From Rhizobiaceae bacterium (GTDB taxonomy: Bacteria; Pseudomonadota; Alphaproteobacteria; Rhizobiales; Rhizobiaceae): a stretch of 64,000 nt of DNA. The DNA is taken from positions 3,445,501 to 3,509,500 of the forward strand of contig JAMLJB010000001.1 of NCBI GenBank assembly GCA_023953835.1. The letters are read 5' to 3'. The position numbers and the translations under genes are program-made. How positions within the stretch are numbered: the first letter of the stretch is position 1; every line of letters starts with the position of its first letter. The notes beneath the pieces were generated by a model that did no database searches, was not told the origin of the DNA, and saw only the letters and a list, made by a program, of their open reading frames with translations. Below, one piece after another: positions 36,405 to 46,197 of the stretch.

Positions 36405-36874
36405 TATAATTCGGGGTTGCCAGACAGCGCGCTTCACCATACAAGCGAAGTTGATTGTGGCACGATTGCAAGCCGCAGCGGCCTAGGGACGGATCACAAA
36501 CGGTTCTTTCGGTAAGCCGCCCCGGCGCAGAGCCCTGCCCCAGTCATATGAGATTTTCCGGGAAGGCCGCCTTGCGCGGGACCCGGTGATAAACGGCCCG
36601 GAGCATCAGTTCCGCGCCGGCTCCTGACGAGCGAAGAAGCCGATCCGGATGGACCGGATCATGGTTAAACCCTTTCGCTGAACGAGGCGATGACGACAGG
36701 CACCGCAAATCACAGAACCGAGACCCGGCGCGAAACGCAGCCGGTGGCTTCTGTCGCGGCCCGCACGCACTTCGAAGCGAACATCAATACAGTCCGGCGG
36801 CAGTGTTGTGCCGAGGAGGCGCTTATGCGGCCCCATCCGCGCGCCTCGCGCAGCCCCCGCCGGGGAGATTTCTT
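36405..36874 (+). promoter_or_regulatory. Long rne leader with candidate promoter
   Basis: The rne-amiC gap (36271-36874) holds no gene that I can support. A perfect TATAAT stands at 36405-36410, though its -35 is weak. A start near 36417 would give rne a leader of about 458 bases. Inside it GATCCGG/CCGGATC (36642-36660) forms a perfect 7-bp hairpin with a 5-base loop. In E. coli a 361-base rne leader mediates feedback by RNase E; a similar role here is inference. Confidence 0.45.
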
Positions 36875-39592
36875 ATGGCAAACAAAATGCTCATCGACGC
36901 GTCCCATCCAGAGGAGACGCGGGTCGTCGTTACACGCGGCAACCGGATCGAGGAATTCGATTTCGAATCACAGGACAAGAAGCAGCTTCGCGGCAACATC
37001 TATCTCGCACGCGTAACGCGGGTAGAGCCGTCGCTGCAGGCAGCCTTCGTCGAATATGGCGGAAACCGGCACGGTTTCCTCGCCTTCAGCGAAATCCATC
37101 CCGACTACTACCAGATCCCCGTCGCCGACCGGCAGGCGCTCTTGAAGGCGGAAGCCGAAGCTGCCGCCCACGAGGAAGACGAGGAAAACAACGAGCCCAA
37201 GCAGGAACGCGACCGTGGCGGTCGCCGCCGCAGGCGCGGCAAGAACCGCAACCGCAACGGCGAAGGCGCGCAAGCAGCCGCGGACGATCAGAGCGGCGCG
37301 GATGATGAATCCGCCGCGCAGGCGCAAGCCGAGGAAACAGAAGGCCAGGACAGCGACGAAGCAAGGACAATGGCCGCAGAGGCGTCCGCCGATGTCGTTT
37401 CGGAGCCGGTGGAACAGGCTGGCGAAGGTTCGGGCGGGATCGAGGAGGTTTCCTCCGGGGCGGCCGACGAGCGCGACATCGAATCGGTCGGCGCAGGCGA
37501 TGCGCTGGACGAGGCGCGCGACCGCAGGCGCCCGATGCGCCGCCACTACAAGATCCAGGAAGTCATCAAGCGGCGGCAGATTCTGCTGGTGCAGGTGGTC
37601 AAGGAAGAGCGCGGCAACAAGGGCGCGGCGCTGACTACCTATCTGTCGCTCGCCGGGCGCTATTCCGTTCTCATGCCCAACACGGCGCGGGGCGGCGGTA
37701 TTTCGCGCAAGATCACCAGCGCGCAGGACCGCAAGCGCCTCAAGGATGTCGTCAAGGAACTGGAAGTCCCGCAGGGCATGGGCGTGATCCTGCGCACGGC
37801 GGGCGAGAACCGCACCAAGGCCGAGATCAAGCGCGACTATGAATATCTGATGCGGATGTGGGAAAACGTTCGTAACCTGACGCTCAAGTCGACCGCGCCC
37901 ACCTTGGTCTATGAGGAAGGAAGCCTCATCAAGCGCTCGGTGCGCGACCTCTACAACAAGGACATCGACGAGATTCTCGTGGCCGGCGATGACGGCTATC
38001 GCGAGGCGAAGGACTTTATGCGCATGCTCATGCCGAGCCATGCCAAGATGGTGCAGCCCTATCGCGACACGACGCCGATCTTTGCGCGCAGCGGCATCGA
38101 GGCGCAGCTCGACCGCATGGTGCAGCCGCAGGTCACGCTCAGGTCGGGTGGCTATATCATCATCAACCAGACCGAAGCGCTGGTTTCAATCGACGTGAAC
38201 TCCGGCCGTTCGACGCGCGAGCATTCGATCGAGGACACGGCGGTCCAGACGAATCTCGAGGCCGCCGAGGAAATCGCCCGCCAGTTGAGGCTGCGCGACC
38301 TTGCGGGCCTGATCGTGATCGACTTCATCGACATGGAGGAATCGCGGAACAACCGCGCCGTCGAGAAGAAGCTCAAGGATTGCCTCAAGAACGATCGCGC
38401 CCGTATCCAGGTGGGCCGCATATCGCATTTCGGCCTGCTGGAAATGTCGCGCCAGCGCATTCGCGCAAGCGTTCTGGAAAGCACGATGAAAACCTGCCCG
38501 CATTGCGGCGGCACGGGCCATGTTCGTTCCGATTCGTCGGTCGCCCTGCTCGTGGTGCGCGCAATCGAGGAGCATCTGCTCAAGGACAACCGCCACCACA
38601 TCACGGTGCGCACGCCGTCCGCGACGGCACTCTACGTGCTCAACCACAAACGCAGCACGCTTGTGGACATGGAGCGGCGCTTCGGACTGACCATCACAAT
38701 CGAATCGGATGATTCGGTCGGGTCACAGCATTACGCCATCGCGCGCGGCGCGCCCGTCGAGCATCCGGTCGTTGTGAGCGAACTGCCGCAGCAGCCTGTC
38801 GTCGAGGAAGAGGACGACATCGAGATTGTGGACGAGGAGGTCGCCGACGTGGCTGCCGCCGAGACCGATTCCGAACGGCAGGCCTCGGACGACCAGAAGC
38901 GCAAACGCAAGCGCAGGCGTCGCCGTCGTGGCGGACGCGACCGCGACCAGCAGGAAGCCGGCGCTTCGGCGACGGATGAGCAGGACGACGCGCCCGCTTC
39001 GGATGACGACCAACCTGAGGAGGCGGAAGACGTCGCTGCGGTGGAAGCCGTCGAGCAGGACGATGCGCCCGAGCAGGACCAATCCGAAAAGGCGGAAGGC
39101 AAGAAGCGCCGCCGGGGCAAGCGCGGTGGCAAGCGCAGCCGCGCCGAATCGGCAGAAGCGTCCGCCTCGGATGCCGATGAAATCGTCACCGCCGAAGCCG
39201 AAAAGGCGGAGGAGCCGACCGAAGAAGCCGAAGCGCCTGCCGCCGTGGCGGCGCCCGCAGAGGAAATCGTCGTGAAGGCCGAGCCGGTCAAGAAGCGCGC
39301 CACGCGCACGCGCCGGGCCGCCAAGGCAACGCCCGAGGAGACGATTGCCGCCGAAGCGATCGACACCGCGGCTTCGGAAAAGGCCGGTTCATCGCCTGCC
39401 AACGGCGCCGAAGAAGCAGAAACGACAAGCGCCGCGAAGCCGCGCCGCTCGACCCGCCGCAAGGATTCCCCGGCGACAACTTCCACCGAAGCAGCCACGC
39501 CTTCAGTGACTTCAGCGGGATCAGGCGCGGAAGGCGGCGAGCCGACAGAGCCGAAAAAGGGCTGGTGGCAGCGCAAGGGCTTCTTCGGATAG
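36875..39592 (+). CDS. rne: Ribonuclease E
   Basis: This 905-residue endonuclease is the core of RNA decay and rRNA processing. The N-terminal S1 domain (~36-80) is interrupted by a charged low-complexity insertion (~95-222: acidic and Arg-rich stretches), then resumes at HYKIQEVIKRRQILLVQV. The catalytic DNase I-like region has SIDVNSGRSTRE and VIDFIDMEE with the magnesium-binding aspartates. Cys541 and Cys544 (CPHCGGTG) form the zinc link that joins dimers. From ~650 the tail is disordered, Glu/Ala/Arg-rich, and probably scaffolds a degradosome. ATG 36875 follows GGGGAG at seven bases; the 24 upstream in-frame codons are not needed. Confidence 0.95.
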   Translation: MANKMLIDASHPEETRVVVTRGNRIEEFDFESQDKKQLRGNIYLARVTRVEPSLQAAFVEYGGNRHGFLAFSEIHPDYYQIPVADRQALLKAEAEAAAHEEDEENNEPKQERDRGGRRRRRGKNRNRNGEGAQAAADDQSGADDESAAQAQAEETEGQDSDEARTMAAEASADVVSEPVEQAGEGSGGIEEVSSGAADERDIESVGAGDALDEARDRRRPMRRHYKIQEVIKRRQILLVQVVKEERGNKGAALTTYLSLAGRYSVLMPNTARGGGISRKITSAQDRKRLKDVVKELEVPQGMGVILRTAGENRTKAEIKRDYEYLMRMWENVRNLTLKSTAPTLVYEEGSLIKRSVRDLYNKDIDEILVAGDDGYREAKDFMRMLMPSHAKMVQPYRDTTPIFARSGIEAQLDRMVQPQVTLRSGGYIIINQTEALVSIDVNSGRSTREHSIEDTAVQTNLEAAEEIARQLRLRDLAGLIVIDFIDMEESRNNRAVEKKLKDCLKNDRARIQVGRISHFGLLEMSRQRIRASVLESTMKTCPHCGGTGHVRSDSSVALLVVRAIEEHLLKDNRHHITVRTPSATALYVLNHKRSTLVDMERRFGLTITIESDDSVGSQHYAIARGAPVEHPVVVSELPQQPVVEEEDDIEIVDEEVADVAAAETDSERQASDDQKRKRKRRRRRRGGRDRDQQEAGASATDEQDDAPASDDDQPEEAEDVAAVEAVEQDDAPEQDQSEKAEGKKRRRGKRGGKRSRAESAEASASDADEIVTAEAEKAEEPTEEAEAPAAVAAPAEEIVVKAEPVKKRATRTRRAAKATPEETIAAEAIDTAASEKAGSSPANGAEEAETTSAAKPRRSTRRKDSPATTSTEAATPSVTSAGSGAEGGEPTEPKKGWWQRKGFFG

Positions 39593-39627
39593 GCAAACCG
39601 GCCTGCTCCGATCTTTCCTGACAAAAT

Positions 39628-39653
39628 CGCCCGGCCACAACCGGGCGGTTTTT
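39628..39653 (+). terminator. Bidirectional terminator after rne
   Basis: CGCCCGG (39628-39634) and CCGGGCG (39641-39647) form a 7-bp stem with loop CCACAA, followed by GTTTTT and preceded by ACAAAA. It serves rne and, in the other direction, the convergent aminotransferase gene. Confidence 0.85.
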
Positions 39654-40802
39654 CTATTTAAGCCAGGCGGCGATGCGATCCGTGGCCTGCATCATGTCGT
39701 CCGCGCTGCCGGCATAGGAAAAGCGCATGAACCTGTGCCCGAGTTCCGGGTCGAAATCGCGCCCCGGCGTGGCCGCGACGCCTGCTTCCGCCAGCATGCG
39801 CTGCGCGAATTGCATGCTGTCGTTGGTCAGGCGCGAGACATCGCAATAGGCGTAGAACGCACCATCCATCGGGGCGGCCAGCGGAAAGCCCATCGCAGGC
39901 AGGCGCCCGGCCAGTATCTGCCGATTGGCGGCATAGCGCTCCTTCACCCGTTCCAGTTCCTGCGTCGCGGAAAAGGCCGAGATGGCCGCGATCTGCGACA
40001 GTTCGGGCGCAGAAATATAGAGGCTCTGCTGGATACGCTCGACAGGTCGCACAAGCGGTTCGGGCAGAACCATCCAGCCGATGCGCCAGCCGGTCATGCA
40101 GTAGTATTTCGAGAAGGAATTGATGACCGTCACATTGTCACCGCAGGCAAGCGCGGTCTGGTCGGGACCTGTGAAGTTCAGGCGATGATAGATTTCGTCC
40201 GAGATGACAGCGATACCGAGCGACTCCGCCGTCTGTACGAGCCTTGCCAGTTCGCCGCCCGGAATGCTCGCGCCGGTCGGATTGGCGGGGCTTGCGAACA
40301 GGATACCCTTCAAAGGCGCGCGGCGATGCTCGGCCTCGATCATGTCCGCGTTGAGATAGGGCGCGCTGTCCAGCCGGATCTCGACAACTTCGAGGCCGAG
40401 CGCGGCCATGATGTTGCGATAGGCCGGGTAGCCGGGTGCCGCGATGCCGACGCGGTCGCCGGGATCGAACATCGCCATGAATGCCAGGTTGAAAGCCGCC
40501 GACGAGCCGGTGGTGACCGCCACCCGCTGCCACGGTACGGCTATGCCGTAATGATCCGCATAGTGCTCCGCGATCGCCTGCCGCAAGCCGCGTAAGCCGA
40601 GCGAATCCGTGTAGCCGATGCGCCCGTCTTCCAGCGCCCGCCTCGCCGCTTCGCGCACCGCCGCCGGAGCCGGGTCCGAGGGCTGGCCGACGGCCATGGA
40701 CACGATGGAGCGCCCCTCGCCGCGCAGCCGGTTGGCTTCGGCAAGAATGTCCATCGCGTGAAACGGCTCGACGTTGCTGCGGCGCGAAATCGCGATCGCC
40801 AT
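39654..40802 (-). CDS. Class I/II PLP-dependent aminotransferase
   Basis: This 382-residue enzyme shows GYTDSLGLRGLRQAIA, TGSSAAFNLAF, SPANPTGA, ISDEIYH and NSFSKYYCMTGWRIG with the PLP-binding lysine, all marks of fold-type I class I aminotransferases. The substrate cannot be read from sequence; aspartate/tyrosine/aromatic aminotransferases are nearest in style. ATG 40802 follows GGAG at five bases and is chosen over the upstream starts at 40817 and 40841. Confidence 0.88.
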   Translation of the reverse strand: MAIAISRRSNVEPFHAMDILAEANRLRGEGRSIVSMAVGQPSDPAPAAVREAARRALEDGRIGYTDSLGLRGLRQAIAEHYADHYGIAVPWQRVAVTTGSSAAFNLAFMAMFDPGDRVGIAAPGYPAYRNIMAALGLEVVEIRLDSAPYLNADMIEAEHRRAPLKGILFASPANPTGASIPGGELARLVQTAESLGIAVISDEIYHRLNFTGPDQTALACGDNVTVINSFSKYYCMTGWRIGWMVLPEPLVRPVERIQQSLYISAPELSQIAAISAFSATQELERVKERYAANRQILAGRLPAMGFPLAAPMDGAFYAYCDVSRLTNDSMQFAQRMLAEAGVAATPGRDFDPELGHRFMRFSYAGSADDMMQATDRIAAWLK

Positions 40803-40925
40803 GATGACTCCACGCATTGGGGGAACGGCTCGGTGCCGCACAAATGCCCGAATGATATGGGTTTCACAAGTTCATGATCGTCATGCGGCCCACTTTTCAA
40901 CGGGCCGCGCGTCATTTAGGTCTTG

Positions 40926-42326
40926 ATGGCTATGCTTTTCGCTCGAATCGCGCCCGCGGCACGTCGCGCACTTGGCCGACGCATCCTTGCGTTTGCGGTC
41001 GGTGGCGCGCTCGCAATCAGCAATGTCGCCGTGTCGGTCGCGCAGAACGTGCCCATCGTGCGGGACGCCGAAATCGAGGCGCTGGTGCGCGACTATGCAA
41101 AGCCGCTGCTCGCCGCGGCCGGACTTGGCCGCAAGAACATCGAGATCGTGCTCGTCAACGACCCCGGCTTCAACGCCTTCGTTTCGGGCCGCCGCATCTT
41201 CATGAATACGGGCACGCTGCTGACGGCGGAAACGCCGAACGAAGTCATCGGCGTGCTGGCCCATGAGATCGGCCACCTCGCGGGCGGCCATCAGGAGCGC
41301 CTGCGCATGCAGGTGGATCGCGCCAAGACGCTTGCGTTGGTCGGAATGCTGCTGGGCATGGGGACGGTAGCCGCAGGTGCTGCCACCAAGACCGAAGGTT
41401 TGGGAGGGGTCGGCATGGGCATGGCGACCGGCTCGACAGAAGCCGCGCGCCGCAGCCTGCTGGCCTATCAGCGTACCGAGGAAACCGCCGCCGACCGTTC
41501 CGCGTTGACTTATCTTGAGGCCACCCACCAGTCGGCGCGTGGCATGCTGAAAACCTTCAAGCGTTTCCAGAGCGCGCTGGCGCTTTCCGGCACGCGCGTC
41601 GATCCTTACCAGATCAGCCACCCGACACCTCGCGACCGCATTGCGAACCTGGAAGTGCTGGCGCGCAAGAGCCCTTACTTCGAAACGCGCGACCCGCCGG
41701 AGCTTCAACGCCGCCACGACCGAATCAGGGCCAAGATCGCCGCCTTCACCAATGGCCGCGGCTCCACGGCACAGCTTTTCCGCCAGAATAACGACCAGGA
41801 AGCCAAGCAATATGGCGAGGCCATCGAAGGCTATTTGCATGGCAATCCGCGCGCCGCGCTTGCGAAAGTCGATGCGCTGATCAAGGCGGAGCCGCGAAAC
41901 CCCTATCATTATGAACTGCGCGGCGACACGCTGATGAAGGCCAATCGGCCTGCCGAAGCCGCCGATGCCTATGCGACGGCGATCAAGCTGGACCCGGCGC
42001 GCTCGGGCGTGCTTCAAGCCTCTTACGGGCAGGCGCTGCTCGCTCAGGGCAACGCCAAGGCCGCGAAGAAGGCCGTGCAGGCGCTTCAACGCAGTATCGC
42101 GGCAGACCCGGAAAACACCTCCTCCTATCGCTATCTCGCGCAGGCCTATGGCCAGCTCGGGCAGGTTGGAGAGGCCGAACTGGCTGCCGCCGACGGTCAT
42201 TACTACAGCGGCAATTTCCAGGAAGCGAAGATCTTCGCGGCGCGCGCCCAGCGCAAACTCAAGCCCGGCTCGGCTGAATGGCAGCGCGCGCAGGACATCA
42301 TCAATTACCGAAAACCACGCGGCTGA
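40926..42326 (+). CDS. M48-family periplasmic metalloprotease with TPR domain (BepA/YfgC-like)
   Basis: This 466-residue protein has a signal peptide (~20-41), an M48 peptidase domain with the zinc motif HEIGH and the third ligand in EETAADRSAL, and a C-terminal TPR region (~300-440). It is organised like BepA, which degrades misassembled outer-membrane proteins and helps LptD assembly. ATG 40926 has AGG five bases before it; TTG 40923 is adjacent. The DsbA-like gene follows 23 bases later, so the two may be co-transcribed as periplasmic quality-control factors. Confidence 0.88.
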   Translation: MAMLFARIAPAARRALGRRILAFAVGGALAISNVAVSVAQNVPIVRDAEIEALVRDYAKPLLAAAGLGRKNIEIVLVNDPGFNAFVSGRRIFMNTGTLLTAETPNEVIGVLAHEIGHLAGGHQERLRMQVDRAKTLALVGMLLGMGTVAAGAATKTEGLGGVGMGMATGSTEAARRSLLAYQRTEETAADRSALTYLEATHQSARGMLKTFKRFQSALALSGTRVDPYQISHPTPRDRIANLEVLARKSPYFETRDPPELQRRHDRIRAKIAAFTNGRGSTAQLFRQNNDQEAKQYGEAIEGYLHGNPRAALAKVDALIKAEPRNPYHYELRGDTLMKANRPAEAADAYATAIKLDPARSGVLQASYGQALLAQGNAKAAKKAVQALQRSIAADPENTSSYRYLAQAYGQLGQVGEAELAAADGHYYSGNFQEAKIFAARAQRKLKPGSAEWQRAQDIINYRKPRG

Positions 42327-42349
42327 CCGCATAGAACGGACAATTCGAA

Positions 42350-43150
42350 ATGCAGAAAATCCTTCCCTACGGCATCGCAGGCGCGGTGGTCGCAATTGCG
42401 TCTCTTGTGGGTGGATACCAGCTCGGTGCGGTGGCGCGAGACGGTGCACCTGCTGCTGCGGCCACGGCGGCCATCTCGCCTGAACTTGGCGAATCCATTC
42501 GCAACTATCTCATGCAAAACCCTGAATTGATTGCGGAAATGCAGACCGCGCTGGAGGACAAGCAGCGCGAGGAGCAGCGGCTTGCCTCCCTCGACACGAT
42601 CAAGAATGCCAGCGTCGCCATCTTCAACGCGCCGACCGACGCGGTGGTCGGCAACCCGCAGGGAAAGACAACCATCGTCGAGTTCTATGACTATAATTGC
42701 GGATTCTGCCGCCGCGCCATCGACGACATGCGGGCACTGACCAGCGCCGATCCGGACCTGCGTTTCGTCCTGAAGGAACTACCGATCCTGGGACCGGATT
42801 CGCAGAAGGCGCATATCGTCTCGCAGGCGTTTCATCGCCTCATGCCGGAAAAATACGCCGAGTTCCACAATCGCCTGCTCGGCGGCAGCGGCGGCCGGGC
42901 GACCGAAGCGAGCGCGATCCTCGTCGCCACCAGCCTTGGCGTGGACGAGGCGGCGTTGCGCGCGGAAATGAAAAAGCCCGAAGTCATCGAAGCCCTGCAA
43001 AAGAACTTCGAGCTGGCCGACCGACTGCAGATCACCGGAACGCCTTCCTATGTGATCGGCGACGAGGTCATCTTCGGCGCGCTCGGCCAGCAGGTGCTGA
43101 CCGACAAGATTGCAAGCGCCCGCGCGCAGTGCCAGACGGCGGCATGCTGA
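42350..43150 (+). CDS. DsbA-family thiol:disulfide oxidoreductase
   Basis: This 266-residue protein has an N-terminal hydrophobic signal or anchor (~6-28), a helical stretch (~45-85), and a DsbA-like thioredoxin domain with active site CGFC in [13 protein letters not shown] and the cis-proline loop [10 protein letters not shown]. The N-terminal helical part resembles ScsC-type proteins, which can trimerise and shuffle disulfides. An extra C-terminal cysteine pair (CQTAAC) is unusual and may form its own disulfide. Confidence 0.87.
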   Translation: MQKILPYGIAGAVVAIASLVGGYQLGAVARDGAPAAAATAAISPELGESIRNYLMQNPELIAEMQTALEDKQREEQRLASLDTIKNASVAIFNAPTDAVVGNPQGKTTIVEFYDYNCGFCRRAIDDMRALTSADPDLRFVLKELPILGPDSQKAHIVSQAFHRLMPEKYAEFHNRLLGGSGGRATEASAILVATSLGVDEAALRAEMKKPEVIEALQKNFELADRLQITGTPSYVIGDEVIFGALGQQVLTDKIASARAQCQTAAC

Positions 43151-43286
43151 TTACCCCGGCGGACGCACAGGCGCGGACCCACGCAGTTGTGGAAAGAAAA
43201 ACAACGCACTTGCGGTCTTTTCCGCTCGCTCTAAGCCAACTATAGAGGTCCGCGCACGGCATTTGCCGGAAAGCGGGAAGGCTTGC

Positions 43287-43718
43287 ATGTCGAAACCGAT
43301 CTTTGTCCTGAACGGACCGAACCTGAACGCGCTCGGAACGCGCGAGCCGGGGATCTACGGCGGAAAGACGCTCGCCGCCATCGGCGACGACTGCCGCGCG
43401 GCCGCGAAGACCCTTGGGTTCGAGATCGATTTCCGCCAGACCAATCACGAGGGCGAGCTTGTCGACTGGATTCACGAGGCGGGAGCCAAGGCCGCGGGTG
43501 TAGTGTTGAATGCCGGGGCCTATACGCACACGTCGATTGCGCTGCACGACGCGATCCGGGCGAATGCGCCGCTGAAAGTGGTGGAAGTTCACCTTTCAAA
43601 CATACATGCGCGCGAAACTTTCAGGCACAAATCGTACATAGCCCCGGTGGCTGCCGGTGTGATCTGCGGTTTCGGGCCCAACAGCTACATTCTGGCGCTA
43701 CACGCGCTGGCCGGCTAG
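43287..43718 (+). CDS. aroQ: Type II 3-dehydroquinate dehydratase
   Basis: This 143-residue enzyme carries the type II family motifs: [18 protein letters not shown] with the catalytic tyrosine, [32 protein letters not shown] and [17 protein letters not shown]. It forms a dodecamer and dehydrates 3-dehydroquinate in the shikimate pathway. ATG 43287 is chosen by family alignment; the upstream open frame is noncoding. It is followed 26 bases later by accB, a conserved aroQ-accB-accC arrangement. A TATAGA -10 lies near 43241. Confidence 0.95.
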   Translation: MSKPIFVLNGPNLNALGTREPGIYGGKTLAAIGDDCRAAAKTLGFEIDFRQTNHEGELVDWIHEAGAKAAGVVLNAGAYTHTSIALHDAIRANAPLKVVEVHLSNIHARETFRHKSYIAPVAAGVICGFGPNSYILALHALAG

Positions 43719-43744
43719 GTCCGGCACAAACGGAAGGCATAGAA

Positions 43745-44209
43745 ATGTCGATCAAGAAGTCCGCAGTGGACCAGCAGCTTATCCGCGATCTCGCTGGCAT
43801 CCTCAACGATACCAATTTGACCGAGATCGAGGTGGAACTTGGCGACCTGAAGGTGCGGGTGTCGCGCGGCGGCACTGCCGTGCAGGCTTATGCCGCGCCG
43901 GCTTACGCACCAGCACCCGGACCTGCCCCTGCTGCGCCCGCGCAAGCGGCGGCGGCGCCGAGCGCCGAGCCGTCCCGCAATGCGGTGCTGTCGCCGATGG
44001 TGGGAACGGCCTATGCCGCCCCCTCGCCCGGCGCGAAGGTTTTTGTCGAGGTCGGCCAGCAGGTCAAGGAAGGCCAGACACTGCTCATCATCGAAGCGAT
44101 GAAGACCATGAACCAGATACCCGCGCCGCGCTCCGGCACCGTCACCGCGATCATGTTCGAGGACGCGCAGCCGGTTGAGTTCGGCGAGCCGCTCGTGGTG
44201 ATCGAATAA
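43745..44209 (+). CDS. accB: Biotin carboxyl carrier protein of acetyl-CoA carboxylase
   Basis: This 154-residue protein has a small helical N-terminus, an Ala/Pro-rich flexible linker (~45-80) and a C-terminal biotinyl domain with EAMKTMN, where the lysine is biotinylated, plus [18 protein letters not shown]. It carries carboxyl groups from biotin carboxylase to the carboxyltransferase in the first step of fatty acid synthesis. It precedes accC by 4 bases. Confidence 0.96.
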   Translation: MSIKKSAVDQQLIRDLAGILNDTNLTEIEVELGDLKVRVSRGGTAVQAYAAPAYAPAPGPAPAAPAQAAAAPSAEPSRNAVLSPMVGTAYAAPSPGAKVFVEVGQQVKEGQTLLIIEAMKTMNQIPAPRSGTVTAIMFEDAQPVEFGEPLVVIE

Positions 44210-44213
44210 GCAG

Positions 44214-45560
44214 ATGTTCCAGAAGATCCTCATAGCCAACCGTGGCGAGATCGCACTCCGCGTGCTCCGCGCGGCCAAGGAACTCGGCATCCAGACGGTC
44301 GTCGTGCATTCCACGGCGGACGCCGACGCGATGCATGTGCGCCTCGCGGATGAAAGCGTGTGCATCGGCCCGCCGCCCTCGCGCGACAGCTATCTCAACA
44401 TTCACCAGATCGTCGCCGCGTGCGAGATCACCGGCGCGGATGCCGTTCATCCGGGCTATGGTTTCCTGTCCGAAAACGCAAAATTCGCGGACATCCTCGC
44501 GGCGCACAACATCACTTTCATCGGCCCCTCCGGCGACCATATCCGCATGATGGGCGACAAGATCGAGGCCAAACGCACCGCCAAGCGTCTCGGCATCCCG
44601 GTCGTGCCAGGGTCTGACGGCGCTATTTCCGATCCGGCGGAAGCCAGGCGCGTCGCAGCCGAGATCGGCTATCCGGTCATCATCAAGGCTTCCGCCGGCG
44701 GCGGCGGGAGAGGCATGAAGGTCGCGCGTGACGAAGCCGATCTTGAAATCGCTCTTGCCACGGCACGGTCGGAAGCCGGCGCAGCATTCGGCGACGACGC
44801 CGTCTACATCGAAAAATACCTCGAAAAGCCCCGCCACATCGAAATTCAGGTGTTTGGCGACGGTGCGGGAGAAGGTGTGCATCTGGGCGAGCGCGATTGC
44901 TCACTGCAACGCCGTCACCAGAAGGTCTGGGAGGAGGCGAATTCCCCTGCCCTGAACGAGGCAGAACGCAGCCGCATCGGCGGCATCTGCGCCAAAGCCA
45001 TTGCCGATCTCGGCTATTCCGGGGCGGGAACCATCGAGTTCCTCTACGAGAATGGCGAGTTCTATTTCATCGAGATGAACACGCGCCTTCAGGTGGAACA
45101 TCCGGTCACGGAAGCCATCACCGGCATCGACCTCGTGCATGAGCAGATTCGCGTCGCTTCCGGCGGCGGGCTTTCGGTGTCGCAGGAGGACATCCGTTTT
45201 CAGGGTCACGCCATTGAATGCCGCATCAATGCGGAGGACCCGCGCACCTTCACGCCGTCTCCGGGAACGATCACGCATTTCCACACGCCGGGCGGCCTCG
45301 GCATCCGCGTCGATTCCGGCGTCTATTCCGGCTACCGCATCCCGCCTTACTACGACAGCCTGATCGGCAAGCTGATCGTGCACGGGCGCAATCGCGTCGA
45401 ATGTATGATGCGGCTGCGTCGCGCGCTGAATGAATTCGTCGTGGACGGGATCAAGACCACCCTGCCGCTCTTCCAGGACCTCGTGAACAATCCCGATATC
45501 GCGAACGGCGACTACGACATCCATTGGCTGGAAAAGCATCTGGCCCAGTCGGAGTCATAG
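44214..45560 (+). CDS. accC: Biotin carboxylase subunit of acetyl-CoA carboxylase
   Basis: This 448-residue ATP-grasp enzyme has [20 protein letters not shown] at the start, the glycine-rich loop [15 protein letters not shown], the metal site [14 protein letters not shown] and the C-terminal domain [15 protein letters not shown]. It carboxylates the biotin of AccB using ATP and bicarbonate. It follows accB immediately and precedes aat by 10 bases, suggesting an aroQ-accB-accC-aat operon. Confidence 0.97.
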   Translation: MFQKILIANRGEIALRVLRAAKELGIQTVVVHSTADADAMHVRLADESVCIGPPPSRDSYLNIHQIVAACEITGADAVHPGYGFLSENAKFADILAAHNITFIGPSGDHIRMMGDKIEAKRTAKRLGIPVVPGSDGAISDPAEARRVAAEIGYPVIIKASAGGGGRGMKVARDEADLEIALATARSEAGAAFGDDAVYIEKYLEKPRHIEIQVFGDGAGEGVHLGERDCSLQRRHQKVWEEANSPALNEAERSRIGGICAKAIADLGYSGAGTIEFLYENGEFYFIEMNTRLQVEHPVTEAITGIDLVHEQIRVASGGGLSVSQEDIRFQGHAIECRINAEDPRTFTPSPGTITHFHTPGGLGIRVDSGVYSGYRIPPYYDSLIGKLIVHGRNRVECMMRLRRALNEFVVDGIKTTLPLFQDLVNNPDIANGDYDIHWLEKHLAQSES

Positions 45561-45570
45561 GGAACGGCCC

Positions 45571-46197
45571 ATGGTCCGGCCCTTCGCACCCGGCCATCGC
45601 ATCCCCGTCGATCTCTTGCTGCGCGCATATGCGTCTGGCGTTTTTCCGATGGCGGAAAGCGCCGATGACCCGGAGGTTTTCTGGGTGCAGCCCGAATTGC
45701 GCGGCGTCATCCCGCTGGACGGGTTCCACGTTCCGCGCAGCCTTGCGAAAACAATCCGCAGCGGACGCTTCGAAATCCGGCTCGACCACGATTTCGAAGG
45801 CGTGATTGCCGGTTGCGCGTCCGCTCGCACCGACCGCCCATCGACATGGATCAACCAGCCGATACGGGAAGCCTATGCCGAACTCTACGCCCGTGGCCAT
45901 TGCCACACTGTCGAGGCGTGGCGGGACGGACGACTTGTCGGCGGTCTCTACGGCGTCACGCTTGGTCGCGCCTTCTTCGGCGAGAGCATGTTTTCCTTCG
46001 AGCGCGACGCATCGAAGGTGTGCCTCGCCTTTCTCGTCGGTCATCTGAAACGGCAAGGCTTTGTCCTGCTCGATACGCAGTTCACAACCGAACATCTCGT
46101 CCGCTTCGGCGCCGTCGATGTGCCGCGCAAGACCTATGAAGCGCTGCTTACAGATGCGTTGAAGGGCACGCCCGCGCGCTTCCTTGACAAAGGCTAA
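45571..46197 (+). CDS. aat: Leucyl/phenylalanyl-tRNA--protein transferase
   Basis: This 208-residue enzyme has the Aat signatures [34 protein letters not shown] and [13 protein letters not shown], and DTQFTTEHL near the end. It adds leucine or phenylalanine to N-terminal Arg or Lys of proteins, marking them for ClpS/ClpAP degradation. In many alphaproteobacteria a DUF2155 gene and NDUFA12 follow aat; here they lie near 63 kb instead. Its stop overlaps that of convergent anmK by four bases. Confidence 0.94.
   Translation: MVRPFAPGHRIPVDLLLRAYASGVFPMAESADDPEVFWVQPELRGVIPLDGFHVPRSLAKTIRSGRFEIRLDHDFEGVIAGCASARTDRPSTWINQPIREAYAELYARGHCHTVEAWRDGRLVGGLYGVTLGRAFFGESMFSFERDASKVCLAFLVGHLKRQGFVLLDTQFTTEHLVRFGAVDVPRKTYEALLTDALKGTPARFLDKG

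Noticed and set aside
36456..36475. TGGCACGATTGCA in the rne/amiC gap as a sigma-54 site
   Set aside because: Only two bases separate the two halves; five are needed.
40881..42449. 522-codon antisense frame over the M48 peptidase gene
   Set aside because: The plus frame has HEIGH and TPRs; the antisense one has no recognisable features.
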